64,000 nt of DNA from Gulosibacter hominis (GCF_904842695.1 NZ_CAJGWQ010000008.1:42866-106865); one strand, 5' to 3'; positions 29,057-38,522 are shown, counted from the stretch's first letter. Program-made: numbers and translations. The notes: generated from the letters alone by a model not told the origin.

Positions 29057-29761
29057 GTGGCACAACTCGTGGACACAACAGAGATGTATCTGCGCACCAT
29101 CCTTGACCTTGAAGAAGAGGGGATCGTGCCGCTGCGCGCCCGAATCTCTGAGCGGCTCGGACATTCGGGCCCGACAGTGTCGCAAACTATCGCGCGGATG
29201 GAGCGTGACGGGCTCGTGCGCGTGGCGAGTGACCGCCGGCTGGAGCTCACCGATGAGGGGCGAACGATTGCCGTGCGGGTGCTGCGCAAGCACCGCATTG
29301 CTGAGGGGCTCTTGGCCAATGTGATCGGGCTCGATATGTCGATGGTGCATGACGAGGCCTGCCGCTGGGAGCATGTGATGAGCGACGAGGCCGAGCGGCG
29401 TATTTATGAGCTGCTTGGTCGCCCGCAGGAATCTCCCTATGGCACCCCAATTCCGGGGCTTGAAGAATTCGAGGTGTCCGCATCCGAGCCGTTTTTATCT
29501 GGCGTGGTTTCGCTCGATCAGACGCCCCTTGACGGAGAGACTGTGCTGCAAATTCGGCGGATTGGTGAGCCGGTGCAGGCAAGCAGCGCCGATCTCGAGG
29601 TGCTTGTTGAGGCGGGCATCCGGCCCGACTCTCAGGTAATTGCAAGGAAACTCGATAACGGGTTCATCGAGGTTTCGGTTTCTGGTGTTGACCGGGCAAT
29701 TCAGGTGCGCATCGACACTGCCAAGCACATTTACGTGGCCGGCGGCGTTATCAATTCGTGA
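29057..29761 (+). CDS. DtxR/IdeR-family metal-dependent regulator
   Basis: The 234-aa repressor matches DtxR/IdeR: L-V-D-T-T-E-M-Y-L-R-T-I, helix-turn-helix with G-P-T-V-S-Q-T-I-A-R-M-E-R-D-G-L, the metal-binding C-x-W-E-H-V-M and E-A-x-R-R, and a C-terminal SH3-like domain. It would repress iron uptake genes with Fe2+ as corepressor. GTG 29057 is preferred to ATG 29051 since GAGGAGG stands 7 nt before it. No target genes are in the window. Confidence 0.93.
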   Translation: MAQLVDTTEMYLRTILDLEEEGIVPLRARISERLGHSGPTVSQTIARMERDGLVRVASDRRLELTDEGRTIAVRVLRKHRIAEGLLANVIGLDMSMVHDEACRWEHVMSDEAERRIYELLGRPQESPYGTPIPGLEEFEVSASEPFLSGVVSLDQTPLDGETVLQIRRIGEPVQASSADLEVLVEAGIRPDSQVIARKLDNGFIEVSVSGVDRAIQVRIDTAKHIYVAGGVINS

Positions 29762-29936
29762 GATTTCCGTCATAAGGGCGTGACATTTCCGTGATCTTTC
29801 GTTAGTGTCTCTATCTGTCGACGAACACACCAAGTGTTCAACGCACGTCGAGGCGCCGCATCCCTGCCCCTCGGCTGAGCCCAACCAGACAACTGGCGGG
29901 CGGGGCACTCAAGTGAGTGAGCGGCGGGAGGTCGAA

Positions 29937-30998
29937 TTGGACAACGTCACTTCTATCACCGATGCACCGCTCACGCGCCGTCAGGCTCGCGAGATCGAAC
30001 GTCGTACCGGCATTCGGCCGATCGCTGGCCAGTCGGTAAAGCCGGTTAAGGCTGCGGGAGAAGCATTCCGTCACGACACCGGTGAGATCAAGCGCAATGA
30101 TGTCACGGCACTGGTTTCGGTGCTGCCCACCGAGCTCATCGCCGCAGTGAGCGACGAGCCGGCCCCCAAGACTGAGGCTGTAGAGGCCCCTGATAGCGAG
30201 CGTTCGCTGACCGTGCGCGCAACCGTTCCCGCCGTGCTCGTAGCTCAGCGTCGTCGCCGCACCATCGGCGGTTTCGCGGCTGCAGCTTCGGTAGCTGCCG
30301 CAGCAACGGTCGGTATGGGCTCGCTGGGTGCGACCGCTGACGGACACGACATTGCCGATAAGCACCTCGCCAGCCTGGCCGCAGCCGTTAACGGCGGCGG
30401 ATCGCAGCTGCCCGAGCAGGCAGTGAAGGCAGATGCTGTAACCGCCGCTGCCGCAGCGCCGGTCAAAATCACCGCCGAAAACACCTCGGTTACCGCGATC
30501 AGTGCCGACACGCTCGCATCGAACGCCGAAGCGGCCGAGGCAGTCGTCACTGTGTCGACCGAACCAGCCGAAGCCGACACGGCTGATTACGAAGAAGCTT
30601 CGGCAGACGCCGCTGCAGCACCCGCGCCGCAGCAGCGCACCGTTCCCGCCGGTAGCCACAGCGCAGCGCTTGCCGCTGCCGCTTACAACCAGGTCGGTAT
30701 CACGCAGGACTGCACCGACGCGGTGCAGAACGCTCTCGCCGAAATTGGCCTCACCACCCGCCGCGACCAGGGCGGCTACGACATGGGTGTTGAATCATTC
30801 ACCCAGTTCGGTTCGCCGGTGTCGCCCGACCAAGCACAGCCCGGTGACATCATGATCTCGTACGGCTACCACGTTGCTATCTACCTTGGTGACAACACCG
30901 CGATGCACGGTGGTTGGAACGGTGACGCAGACGACACCGTCGTCACCTCGCAGATGGGGTCGCCATACGACTTCGACCTGATCATCCGGCTTCACTAG
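29937..30998 (+). CDS. secreted NlpC/P60-like hydrolase
   Basis: The 353-aa protein has a cytosolic N-terminal part (about 1-100), a basic stretch R-R-R-R followed by one Ala-rich hydrophobic span (about 102-125), a long Ala/Glu/Thr-rich linker and a C-terminal papain-like domain with Cys in Q-D-C-T-D-A-V-Q and His in Y-H-V-A-I-Y-L-G. The expected role is peptidoglycan peptide cleavage. TTG 29937 is preferred because GGGAGG lies 6 nt upstream; the longer open frame from 29805 has no such site. The long N-terminus before the membrane span is unusual for a simple signal peptide. Confidence 0.8.
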   Translation: MDNVTSITDAPLTRRQAREIERRTGIRPIAGQSVKPVKAAGEAFRHDTGEIKRNDVTALVSVLPTELIAAVSDEPAPKTEAVEAPDSERSLTVRATVPAVLVAQRRRRTIGGFAAAASVAAAATVGMGSLGATADGHDIADKHLASLAAAVNGGGSQLPEQAVKADAVTAAAAAPVKITAENTSVTAISADTLASNAEAAEAVVTVSTEPAEADTADYEEASADAAAAPAPQQRTVPAGSHSAALAAAAYNQVGITQDCTDAVQNALAEIGLTTRRDQGGYDMGVESFTQFGSPVSPDQAQPGDIMISYGYHVAIYLGDNTAMHGGWNGDADDTVVTSQMGSPYDFDLIIRLH

Positions 30999-31028
30999 CC
31001 ACTTTGAGGCGTGAGTTCACGCCCGCGG

Positions 31029-31081
31029 CGCCCAGCCCTCAAGCAACAGCGAGATGAACGTTGCGTGACGGCTGGGCGTTT
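31029..31081 (+). terminator. terminator after the NlpC/P60-like gene
   Basis: CGCCCAGCC (31029-31037) pairs with GGCTGGGCG (31070-31078), with an inner GCAAC/GTTGC pair, and is followed by TTTTG. Confidence 0.8.
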
Positions 31082-31161
31082 TGCTTCGGCTGACCACCGC
31101 TCGATACCGATCGCGCGGTAATATCACCAAAGATTGATTCCGCAATATCCGAGGAGTTCAC

Positions 31162-31428
31162 GTGCATCCGCAACGCAGCATCCCCGCCAGGGATGTTTCG
31201 CGCTGCCCGAGCGGGGGCTGCTCGGGGTTTGAACATCATCGGATATTTTCAATATCGGACGCTACTCACCCGCATGGGCACGAAAGTGTCTGCGTCGCGA
31301 GTGCACGGCATCGCCAAATTGGCGGTGCCGTTTTGTGTTTCCGCAGCAATCACACCTCTACCGCAGTCCGCTACGAAACCACGTGGCTGAACGGAAGGAA
31401 CCGCCCGTATGCGAACGCTCGTTCTTAA
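31162..31428 (+). CDS. doubtful small ORF, 88 aa
   Basis: A GTG preceded by GAGGAG at 31152 opens an 88-codon frame rich in Ser, His, Arg and Cys that overlaps the start of the HNH gene. The composition looks unlike a folded protein and a terminator-like hairpin lies inside it. It may be a leader ORF or chance. The rest of 31082-31408 shows only the hairpin. Confidence 0.25.
   Translation: MHPQRSIPARDVSRCPSGGCSGFEHHRIFSISDATHPHGHESVCVASARHRQIGGAVLCFRSNHTSTAVRYETTWLNGRNRPYANARS
31306..31334 (+). terminator. terminator-like hairpin 75 nt before the HNH gene
   Basis: CGGCATCGCCAA (31306-31317) pairs with TTGGCGGTGCCG (31319-31330, one T-G pair) followed by TTTT. The 1-nt loop means the inner pairs must open. 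It would stop transcripts before the HNH gene, so it may be an attenuator or the end of a small RNA. Confidence 0.5.
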
Positions 31429-31903
31429 CGCCGGATATGAACCGCTGTCGGTGGTATCTGACCGCCGTGCCCTCATCCTGGTGCTGGGCGGAAAAGCATC
31501 GGTGCTGGAAGCCGATCTTGAAAATCCGCTGTGTTCGGTGAATGCCGAATTCGCGCGACCGCGGGTGATTCTGCTGCGCCGCTATGTGAAGATGCCGATG
31601 GTGCGGCGTACACCCGTCTCGCGCCGCGGAGTGCTGCGCCGGGACGACCACCGCTGCGCCTATTGCGGCCAATTCGCCAACACTGTCGATCACGTTATGC
31701 CGCGCTCACGAGGCGGCCGCGACAGCTGGGAAAACCTGGTGGCCTGCTGCCTCGAATGCAACAACATTAAGGGTGACCGCACACCCGCAGAGGTTGGCTG
31801 GAAGCTGCGCTGGGAACCGAGCGCTCCGGCAGCGCGCCGCTGGCATATCCGTGATGTGGATGAGGCCGCTGCTGAGTGGGCGGAATATCTGCCGGCAGCC
31901 TGA
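31409..31903 (+). CDS. HNH endonuclease-type protein
   Basis: The 164-aa protein has an N-terminal domain starting T-L-V-L-N-A-G-Y-E-P-L-S-V-V and a C-terminal HNH domain with C-A-Y-C-G, V-D-H-V-M-P-R-S-R-G-G, W-E-N-L-V and C-L-E-C-N-N-I-K. The Zn Cys pairs and H-N-type residues are intact. This family is a widespread actinobacterial housekeeping protein with an unknown DNA-related role, not a phage gene by context. Confidence 0.9.
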   Translation: MRTLVLNAGYEPLSVVSDRRALILVLGGKASVLEADLENPLCSVNAEFARPRVILLRRYVKMPMVRRTPVSRRGVLRRDDHRCAYCGQFANTVDHVMPRSRGGRDSWENLVACCLECNNIKGDRTPAEVGWKLRWEPSAPAARRWHIRDVDEAAAEWAEYLPAA

Positions 31904-31955
31904 CCTGAACGAGGTGCACCGCTTGATGCTTCGCTAGATGCAGCCAGCGGTGGAC

Positions 31956-32025
31956 CTCGGGTACACCGCTACCGCTCGGGTGCACCGCTATAGCGGTGGC
32001 TTTCAGTGTTTACGGTGTACCCGAG
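31956..32025. repeat. inverted repeat at a convergent gene end
   Basis: CTCGGGTACACCG (31956-31968) is matched by CGGTGTACCCGAG (32013-32025), and a third related word CTCGGGTGCACCG stands between. The right arm overlaps the 3' end of the DUF2505-like gene. It probably acts as terminator for both neighbours though no T run follows. Confidence 0.55.
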
Positions 32026-32552
32026 CGATGAGTCTGGTCGCGGTGGCGGGCATTCGGCGGTAGCTCGCCGGCGGTATCCCGTGCTCGCACCCGCTCAACG
32101 AACGAAGCGTCCTCGCATGCGGCGAGTAGATCTGCCAGGCGCTGCTGTACCTCGGCCGTGAACGCCTGCTTAAGGGTGCGGGCAGCAGCCTCAGCAAAAA
32201 GTGGTGCGCTGTGTCGCCAGGTGAGCTTGAGCGTGACCCGCGTGCCAGCTTCTGCCGGGCTGAAATGCCAGCCCTCACCGTATTCAGCGAGCCAGAACGG
32301 GCCCTTCAGCAGCCGGGTGCTCGACTGTTGCGGTGGGAACCACGAGTCGTACTCGACGATGACGCGGCGGCGATTATCGACGCGCTCAAACACCTGCGCG
32401 CCGCGCTGCACCCGTCGATGATCACGGATGAGCATGCGGCGCTCCACCTGCGTATCCCACGCGGTGCGATCATCACCCAGTGTGTGTGCCAGTGCAAATG
32501 CGGTGTCGATGTCGACCGGGACGATAACGCTTGCTTCGGTCTGTTGAGCCAT
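32010..32552 (-). CDS. DUF2505-like (START/SRPBCC fold) protein
   Basis: The 180-aa protein resembles DUF2505 polyketide cyclase/START-fold proteins of actinobacteria: I-V-P-V-D-I-D-T-A-F-A-L near the N-terminus, alternating strands with W-x-x-x-E at R-R-R-V-I-V-E-Y-D-S-W, and a long C-terminal helix (Q-A-F-T-A-E-V-Q-Q-R-L-A-D-L-L). Ligand and role are unknown. ATG 32552 is chosen because M-A-Q-Q-T-E-A-S-V begins the domain. Confidence 0.75.
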   Translation of the reverse strand: MAQQTEASVIVPVDIDTAFALAHTLGDDRTAWDTQVERRMLIRDHRRVQRGAQVFERVDNRRRVIVEYDSWFPPQQSSTRLLKGPFWLAEYGEGWHFSPAEAGTRVTLKLTWRHSAPLFAEAAARTLKQAFTAEVQQRLADLLAACEDASFVERVRARDTAGELPPNARHRDQTHRSGTP

Positions 32553-32609
32553 GCATCCAGTATGCCTGGCCGGACACTGCGCACGGTGAGCCGGATGCAA
32601 ACACAGCGG

Positions 32610-32681
32610 TGCCCCCGACAGGAATCGAACCTGTGCGCACCCTTTAGGAGAGGGATGCTCTATCCACTGAGCTACGGGGGC
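32610..32681 (-). tRNA. tRNA-Arg (anticodon CCT)
   Basis: On the minus strand a full cloverleaf is readable: acceptor GCCCCCG/CGGGGGC, D arm GCTC/GAGC, anticodon loop CTCCTAA (CCT, codon AGG) and T arm ACAGG-TTCGATT-CCTGT. The CCA end is not encoded (ACCG follows). Confidence 0.96.
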
Positions 32682-32777
32682 AGTCTGAGCTATCGTACCG
32701 TGCCAATCCAGCTGAGAATTCCTAGCAGATACGTGAAACTCCCGACAGGCTGACCATGGGTGCGGCGGATCTGCAAT

Positions 32778-35700
32778 ATGTTGGGCTACGTGTGGGGTCT
32801 ATTCCGTAAGCGACAGTCGACTGAACACGCGCAGCGTGAGGCAGTCGATGAGTCGCGTGTCCAGCCCACCGAAGAGCTGGACATCGATCGCGATAGCGAA
32901 GACCGCGACCTGGTTGACGGTGTTGAAATCGGCGAGCATCCGGGGGAGTGGGTTGATCGGGCAATTGCCGCTCGCGCCACCCGCGACGATGACTCGGCAT
33001 TCGCGCCTCCCGAGAACAGTGACGAAGCCGGCACAGCGAGCGACGACGAAGTCGCCTCTGATGAAACAGCCGACAGCAACGAGGCAGATCAGACTCCAGC
33101 TGACGACGACGCAGCTGAACCGAATCAGGATGCGGCGAATCAGCACGCATCCCGGGTGGAGATGCCCGAGCATCCCGATGACCCGGTGGCGCTCAGCTCC
33201 GCCGAGTTTGAAGAGGTGAAAGAACGCTGGCTTGCCGAACTTGCGAAAACCGGCGGCATCAGCACGCTCGCGCGTTTTCGTGGCGAGCGCGGCACCTATA
33301 TCGACCTGACCACCGCCCACCCATCGGGCGTGGCAACCCTGCTTGCCGGCCGCCCGGTCATGCTCACCAGCCTGCTGCGAGAGCCACTCGCCTTCCGTAA
33401 CGCACTGGATGCGGCCGATCACGTTGCCCGTAAGGGTGCCGAACTCGAGTCGGCCCGCGGACTTAGCTGCGTGCAGCTCGCCATCGGTCTGGCGTCATGG
33501 ACCAGCGAAACCGGCCAGATGCGCAGTCCGGTGCTGCTGCGCGCCGCGACACTGCAACGATTGGGTCGTGACTACGAGTTGCGACTGCGCGGCCGAACCC
33601 ATCCAAATGTGGCACTGCTGCGTGCGCTCTACGACGATGGCGTGACGCTGCGCGCGTCCGAACTCAATGATGCCGTCGGTGATAGCGGCAGTCTGCTTCC
33701 CGAGGCGGTATTTGAGCTGGTTCGTGAGCGTGGCGCATCCCTGCCCGATTTTTATGTGGATGCGCGCGCGTTCCTGTCGACCTTCGGGGATGTTGCCGAA
33801 CAGCTGGTTGCCGACGCCACCGAACTTGACCACCCGATGCTCGAAGCACTCGCCGGTGACGAACAGGCGCAGATGCGACTGGGTGGCGACCTGCGCGTTG
33901 AAACGAGCATCGACCCCGATTTGCGCGACCCCGCCGCCGACCGGCTGCTGCTTGACGCCGATACCGAGCAGGAGCGCGTGGTTGATGCCATCCTGGGCGG
34001 CTCAAACCTCGTGGTTGAAACACTTCCCGGCACCGGCCTCACCCAAACCGTGGTGAACGCCGTGGGACAGCTCGTTGACCGCGATCGGCGGGTGCTGATC
34101 GTCACCCCGCGCGCCGCATCAGTGCGCGAAATCCGCGCCCGCTTGCGCCGCGCGGGGCTGGCTGGTCTGGCCGTAACGCCACGCACCCTGCGCCGCGATA
34201 CCGTGGCCGCCATCTCGCGTGACGAGCGCGCCGAGCGGCCCAACACGAGCGATCTTGATGACGCACTGGTGCGCTTGCGTCACGTGCTCACCGACTATCG
34301 CGCCGCGCTCAACGAGCCTTCGCCCGATTTTGGGGTGGCGCCCTTCGACGTGCTCGAACGGCTCAGCAGCCTCGAACTGCTCGACACCCCACCCTCAACC
34401 ACGGCCCGGCTGCGCCGCGACGTGCTGGTTGATTTGCGCGAGCCCGAGCGCCGCGCACAGATCGCCGAGCTGCTGCGCGAACTCAGTCAACTCGGGGCGT
34501 TCAGGTTCGGCCCCGACGACTCACCCTGGTACGGTGTGGTGTTTTCAACCACCGAAGAAGTCGGTGAAATGCACCAAACCGCCCGCGAACTCGCAGACGG
34601 CAGGATCACCGAGCTGCTCAATGCCGGCCGCGGCATCGTCGGACAAACCAACCTGGCCCCACCCGAGTCGCTGGCAGAGCTCGGACTCTACCTGCGCCTG
34701 CTCGCAGATATTCGCGAAACCCTCGACCGGTTCAGCGCTGAAGTGTTCGATGCCAATCTGCCCGACCTCATCGAAGCAACCGGCGCGCGCCGGGACGGTA
34801 ACTCGATGCCGGCATCCCGCCGCCGCGAACTGCGGGTCGCCGCCCGTGAACTCGTGCGGCCCGGCGTAACCGTGAACGATTTGCACGAGGCACTGAAGTT
34901 CGTGCATCGGCAGCGCATCCTGTGGCACCGCCACGTGGTAGACGGCGCCCTGCCGAACGTGCCCGTGGGAATCGAACCGGTGCGCGAACAGTACCGCGCG
35001 ATCGCCAAACAGCTGCGCCCGCTTGACGATCTACTGGGCGATTCGGGCATCCCGCTACTGACGGAGTGCCCCATCGACGAACTGCAGCCGCGGCTTGAAG
35101 CACTTGCGGCCGGTTCTGAGGTGCTCGACAACGCTGTCGAGCGGCTGCAACTCACCGAGCGGCTGCGGATGCAGGGGCTCGGCGAGTTGCTCGACGACCT
35201 GCTCGAGCGCCGCGTCGGTGAAGAGCTGGTCGAGCACGAGCTCGAACAGTCGTGGTGGCAATCGGTGCTCGAATTCCAGCTGCAAGAACACAAGGCGTTG
35301 TTGAACGCCAACACTCGAGTGCTCACTCGTCTCGAGAACGACTTCCGCGTGGTGGATGAGGCACACACCGCATCCAGCGCGCAGCAACTTGCTTGGCAGC
35401 TCTCGCAGGCCTGGAAGGTGGGGCTGGTCGACTACGCCGACGAAGCAGACGCGTTGCGCGAGCTGCTTCGCCGCCCGGGCGTGACTTCACAGGCGCTGGT
35501 AGAGCAATCACCGCGACTGTCGCGGTCGATCGCCCAGGTGTGGATCGCGAACCCGTACGAGGTGCCGCGTATTGACGATCGCATCCGATTCGACACCCTG
35601 CTGCTCGTGGATGCGGGGGATATGTCGACTGCCGAAACTGTCGGTGCGATCCGTCGCAGTTCGCAGGTGGTGGCTTTTGGAGACCCGGTGACGCAGGTGC

Positions 35701-36923
35701 CGGCACCGTTCTCGATTGCGGTGCAGACCCCGCATCAGCAGCGGCAGGCAGCGGATGTTTCGGCTGAGGTTGTGGCCGAACGCGCGAACGATTCAATCTT
35801 CGCTCGGCTGGCGGCGTTCGTACCAAAGATGGCGCTCACCCGCTCGTATCGCACCGGCGGTGAAGACCTTGTCGACCTGGTGAACGCGCGATTCTATGGC
35901 GGTCGGCTTGACACGATGCCGTGGGCCGGGGCCTTCTTGGGCCACTCATCGCTGACCTATTCGTATGTTGAGGGCGGCACCGGGCTTCCCGACGATGAAT
36001 CGGGAGCGGTTGAAGCGACCGATGCCGAGGTGACACGCGTGGTTGAACTCGTGCTCGACCACGCCATTCACCGCCCGCGCGAGTCGCTCATGGTGGTCAC
36101 GGCATCGGCCGTGCACGCGCAGCGAGTTGAGCAGGCCGTGTGGTCGTCGCTCACGCACCGACAGCAGGTCGTTGATTTTTTCACCGGCTCACGCAACGAA
36201 CCGTTTTTGGTGACCACGATCGAGGGTGCTGCGGCGCTGGCGCGCGACCGGGTGATTTTTTCGCTCGGGTATGGCAAGACCCCGCACGGTCGAGTGCTTT
36301 CAGAATTTGGTGTGCTCGCCGGCGCCGACGGCGAACGCTCGTTGGCGGTGGCGATGACTCGCGCTCGTCGTTCGCTGGTGATCGTCACCTGCGTGCGCCC
36401 GGCCGAGTTTGATCTGGCGCGGATGAATGCGGGCACGATTGGCCTGGCAGAAATTCTCACCGAGCTTGAGGAACGCACCGAGCGGCCCGGTCAGGGGCGG
36501 CAGGTGAGCCCCGAGGATGCTCCAATGCTGGTTGACCTGGGGCGTCGCCTGGCGAGCTTCGGGATGCGCGTGGAGTTCGACTATCGCGGTCGCATCCCGC
36601 TGGCGGCAAGCTATGGCAGCCGTGCGATCGCGATCGATCTGGATGTGCGGGGCCCGGCGGCCTCGCAGACCCTGCGCGAACAGCTGCGGCTGCGCCCCGA
36701 GTTGCTCAAACGCCTCGGCTGGTACTACCTGCGGGTGCACGCATTTGAACTGTTTGCGAACCCGGCGGATGTGGCCGAACGCATCGCGGTGGCGCTGGAA
36801 GTGCCGATGCCCGATGCCGGCGCAGCGCCGCGCGGTGAACTCGAACAGGGCGGAGTGGCTGGCGAACTCGAACCGGCCGAAAACGATACCGAGTCGGCCG
36901 CGCTGACGGATCTCGACCGCTAA
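32778..36923 (+). CDS. large UvrD/DNA2-like helicase-related protein with degenerate ATPase motifs
   Basis: The 1381-aa protein starts with an acidic disordered tail (about 20-130), then a helicase-like region. The P-loop position reads L-P-G-T-G-L-T-Q-T-V-V-N-A (near residue 416), where superfamily 1 proteins have G-K-T-Q-T, so the lysine is missing. Motif II reads L-L-L-V-D-A-G-D where D-E-A-S is expected, yet the following A-F-G-D-P-V-T-Q (motif III) is conserved. The C-terminus (about 1250-1350, R-L-G-W-Y-Y-L-R-V-H-A-F-E-L-F) resembles the restriction-endonuclease-fold tail of the same family. Probably ATPase-inactive; function unknown. Confidence 0.78.
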   Translation: MLGYVWGLFRKRQSTEHAQREAVDESRVQPTEELDIDRDSEDRDLVDGVEIGEHPGEWVDRAIAARATRDDDSAFAPPENSDEAGTASDDEVASDETADSNEADQTPADDDAAEPNQDAANQHASRVEMPEHPDDPVALSSAEFEEVKERWLAELAKTGGISTLARFRGERGTYIDLTTAHPSGVATLLAGRPVMLTSLLREPLAFRNALDAADHVARKGAELESARGLSCVQLAIGLASWTSETGQMRSPVLLRAATLQRLGRDYELRLRGRTHPNVALLRALYDDGVTLRASELNDAVGDSGSLLPEAVFELVRERGASLPDFYVDARAFLSTFGDVAEQLVADATELDHPMLEALAGDEQAQMRLGGDLRVETSIDPDLRDPAADRLLLDADTEQERVVDAILGGSNLVVETLPGTGLTQTVVNAVGQLVDRDRRVLIVTPRAASVREIRARLRRAGLAGLAVTPRTLRRDTVAAISRDERAERPNTSDLDDALVRLRHVLTDYRAALNEPSPDFGVAPFDVLERLSSLELLDTPPSTTARLRRDVLVDLREPERRAQIAELLRELSQLGAFRFGPDDSPWYGVVFSTTEEVGEMHQTARELADGRITELLNAGRGIVGQTNLAPPESLAELGLYLRLLADIRETLDRFSAEVFDANLPDLIEATGARRDGNSMPASRRRELRVAARELVRPGVTVNDLHEALKFVHRQRILWHRHVVDGALPNVPVGIEPVREQYRAIAKQLRPLDDLLGDSGIPLLTECPIDELQPRLEALAAGSEVLDNAVERLQLTERLRMQGLGELLDDLLERRVGEELVEHELEQSWWQSVLEFQLQEHKALLNANTRVLTRLENDFRVVDEAHTASSAQQLAWQLSQAWKVGLVDYADEADALRELLRRPGVTSQALVEQSPRLSRSIAQVWIANPYEVPRIDDRIRFDTLLLVDAGDMSTAETVGAIRRSSQVVAFGDPVTQVPAPFSIAVQTPHQQRQAADVSAEVVAERANDSIFARLAAFVPKMALTRSYRTGGEDLVDLVNARFYGGRLDTMPWAGAFLGHSSLTYSYVEGGTGLPDDESGAVEATDAEVTRVVELVLDHAIHRPRESLMVVTASAVHAQRVEQAVWSSLTHRQQVVDFFTGSRNEPFLVTTIEGAAALARDRVIFSLGYGKTPHGRVLSEFGVLAGADGERSLAVAMTRARRSLVIVTCVRPAEFDLARMNAGTIGLAEILTELEERTERPGQGRQVSPEDAPMLVDLGRRLASFGMRVEFDYRGRIPLAASYGSRAIAIDLDVRGPAASQTLREQLRLRPELLKRLGWYYLRVHAFELFANPADVAERIAVALEVPMPDAGAAPRGELEQGGVAGELEPAENDTESAALTDLDR

Positions 36924-37012
36924 TTGGCCCGGCTGAGCAGCATCCGGTTTTGCCCGATCGCTGCAGCGTACAGTGGGTGCCAATAGTGTTCGAGTAGAGA
37001 GGCGTCACCGGT

Positions 37013-37252
37013 ATGGCCAAACCGCAGCGACGGGTGCGCACCCAACCAGTTCCCGGTGCCGACCCCACACCGCAGCGTTTTGAGCGCGACGGGTTTACCC
37101 GCATCCAGGGCGAACCGGCCGGTGAAGACCGACTCGACAGCTGGGGTGATTTTGACGCCGACCGCTCACTCGAGGTGCGCGACGATTACACCAGCGACTC
37201 GAACGATGCCCGCCTGCTGGCCGATCTTCCACCACACAATGTCGAGCATTAA
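37013..37252 (+). CDS. small conserved-type actinobacterial protein, 79 aa
   Basis: The product begins with a basic segment (K-P-Q-R-R-V-R-T-Q-P-V-P-G) and is acidic and hydrophilic after that. The M-A-K-P-Q-R-R-V-R-T-x-P-V-P-G start recalls a short hypothetical protein of Micrococcales, from memory. Its end overlaps the MFS start at 37239 by 14 nt, so they are coupled. No function can be given. Confidence 0.65.
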   Translation: MAKPQRRVRTQPVPGADPTPQRFERDGFTRIQGEPAGEDRLDSWGDFDADRSLEVRDDYTSDSNDARLLADLPPHNVEH

Positions 37253-38522
37253 TCCACGGCCCGATAATTCGCCCGAGTCACACGAGGCGCAGCGCGCCCA
37301 ATTGGAATCGCTCGAAACCGGGCAGATCCCAATCATTTTTGACGCGAAACCGGCGGTGCGCATCCCCGCCGAAATTTGGGTGCTGCTATCGGCGACGTTT
37401 TTTGTAGCCATCGGCTTCGGGCTGATTGTGCCCGTGCTGCCGCAGTACACCAAAACCTTTGGGGTTGATGAACTGCTCGTCGGTGTGGTGGTGAGTGCTT
37501 TCGCCTTTATGCGCCTAATCACCTCGCCCATCGCGGGACGTCTGACCGACCGGTTCGGCGAACGCACAATGTATTCGCTCGGCATGGTGATCGTGGCGGC
37601 ATCGAGTTTTGCCACCGCGATGGCAGGTTCGTACACGCAGCTGCTGATATTCCGCGGCCTGGGTGGTGTGGGGTCGGTGATGTTCACACTGGCTGCCGCG
37701 TCGATGGTGGTGAAATATTCGCCACCCCAGCTGCGGGGTCGCGTGTCTTCGATGTGGGCCGGGATGTTTCTCATCGGCGGTATCTCTGGCCCGTTCATCG
37801 GCGGGCTACTTGCCGAGCTCGGAATCACCGTGCCCTTTGTGGCCTACGGGTTTGCGCTGCTGGTGGCGAGCGCGATCGTCGCCTTCGCGCTGCGCGGGGC
37901 ACATGAGCGCGGCGCCAAAGACAAGGCAGCGCCGCCCATGAAATTTCGCGAGGCGCTGCAATTGCCGGCCTATCGGGCCACGCTCATATTCGGACTCGCT
38001 AATGGTTGGGCCGTGATGGGGATGCGCGTGGCGGTCGTGCCGCTGTTCGTGGCTTCGCTCGTGCCCGATGAGCCGTGGGTTGCTGGAACCGTCGTTGCCG
38101 TTGGGGCGATGGGCAATGTGTTCGCCCTGCAGTGGGCCGGTCGCGCGAGTGACCGGCTGGGTCGACGCCCGCTCATCATCGCGGGGCTCGCGGTGGCTGC
38201 GGCCGGGTTTGTGATGTACGCGCTCACCAGCGAACTGTGGTTTGTGTTTGTGGCGAGTGTAGTGGCCGGATTTGGTTCTGGGCTCGCCGCACCCGCCGAA
38301 CAGGCGGCGCTGGGTGACATTATTGGTCGGGAACGCTCCGGCGGCCGGGTGCTAGCGGCTTTTCAAATGTCACAGGATGCGGGGCAGATTCTTGGCCCCA
38401 TCGTTGCCGGCTGGGTGGTGACGATGTTCGGGTTCTCGTGGTCATTTGCCATGGGAGCGGCGATTTTGCTGATGGCGCTACTTGCCTGGGTGCCGGCTCC
38501 GGATACCTTGAAGCGACACTGA
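37239..38522 (+). CDS. MFS transporter
   Basis: The 427-aa protein has a hydrophilic N-terminus (about 45 residues) and 12 predicted membrane spans, with the MFS loop motif G-R-L-T-D-R-F-G-E-R after span 2 and G-R-A-S-D-R-L-G-R-R-P after span 8. This looks like a DHA1-type drug or metabolite exporter; the substrate is unknown. ATG 37239 is favoured over upstream starts in the same frame, which would run through the coding frame of the small gene. Confidence 0.87.
   Translation: MSSINPRPDNSPESHEAQRAQLESLETGQIPIIFDAKPAVRIPAEIWVLLSATFFVAIGFGLIVPVLPQYTKTFGVDELLVGVVVSAFAFMRLITSPIAGRLTDRFGERTMYSLGMVIVAASSFATAMAGSYTQLLIFRGLGGVGSVMFTLAAASMVVKYSPPQLRGRVSSMWAGMFLIGGISGPFIGGLLAELGITVPFVAYGFALLVASAIVAFALRGAHERGAKDKAAPPMKFREALQLPAYRATLIFGLANGWAVMGMRVAVVPLFVASLVPDEPWVAGTVVAVGAMGNVFALQWAGRASDRLGRRPLIIAGLAVAAAGFVMYALTSELWFVFVASVVAGFGSGLAAPAEQAALGDIIGRERSGGRVLAAFQMSQDAGQILGPIVAGWVVTMFGFSWSFAMGAAILLMALLAWVPAPDTLKRH

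Noticed and set aside
29762..29936. c-di-AMP (ydaO) riboswitch before the NlpC/P60-like gene
   Set aside because: Considered since such switches often precede wall hydrolases in actinobacteria, but I could not find the conserved blocks in order. A covariance-model search would decide.
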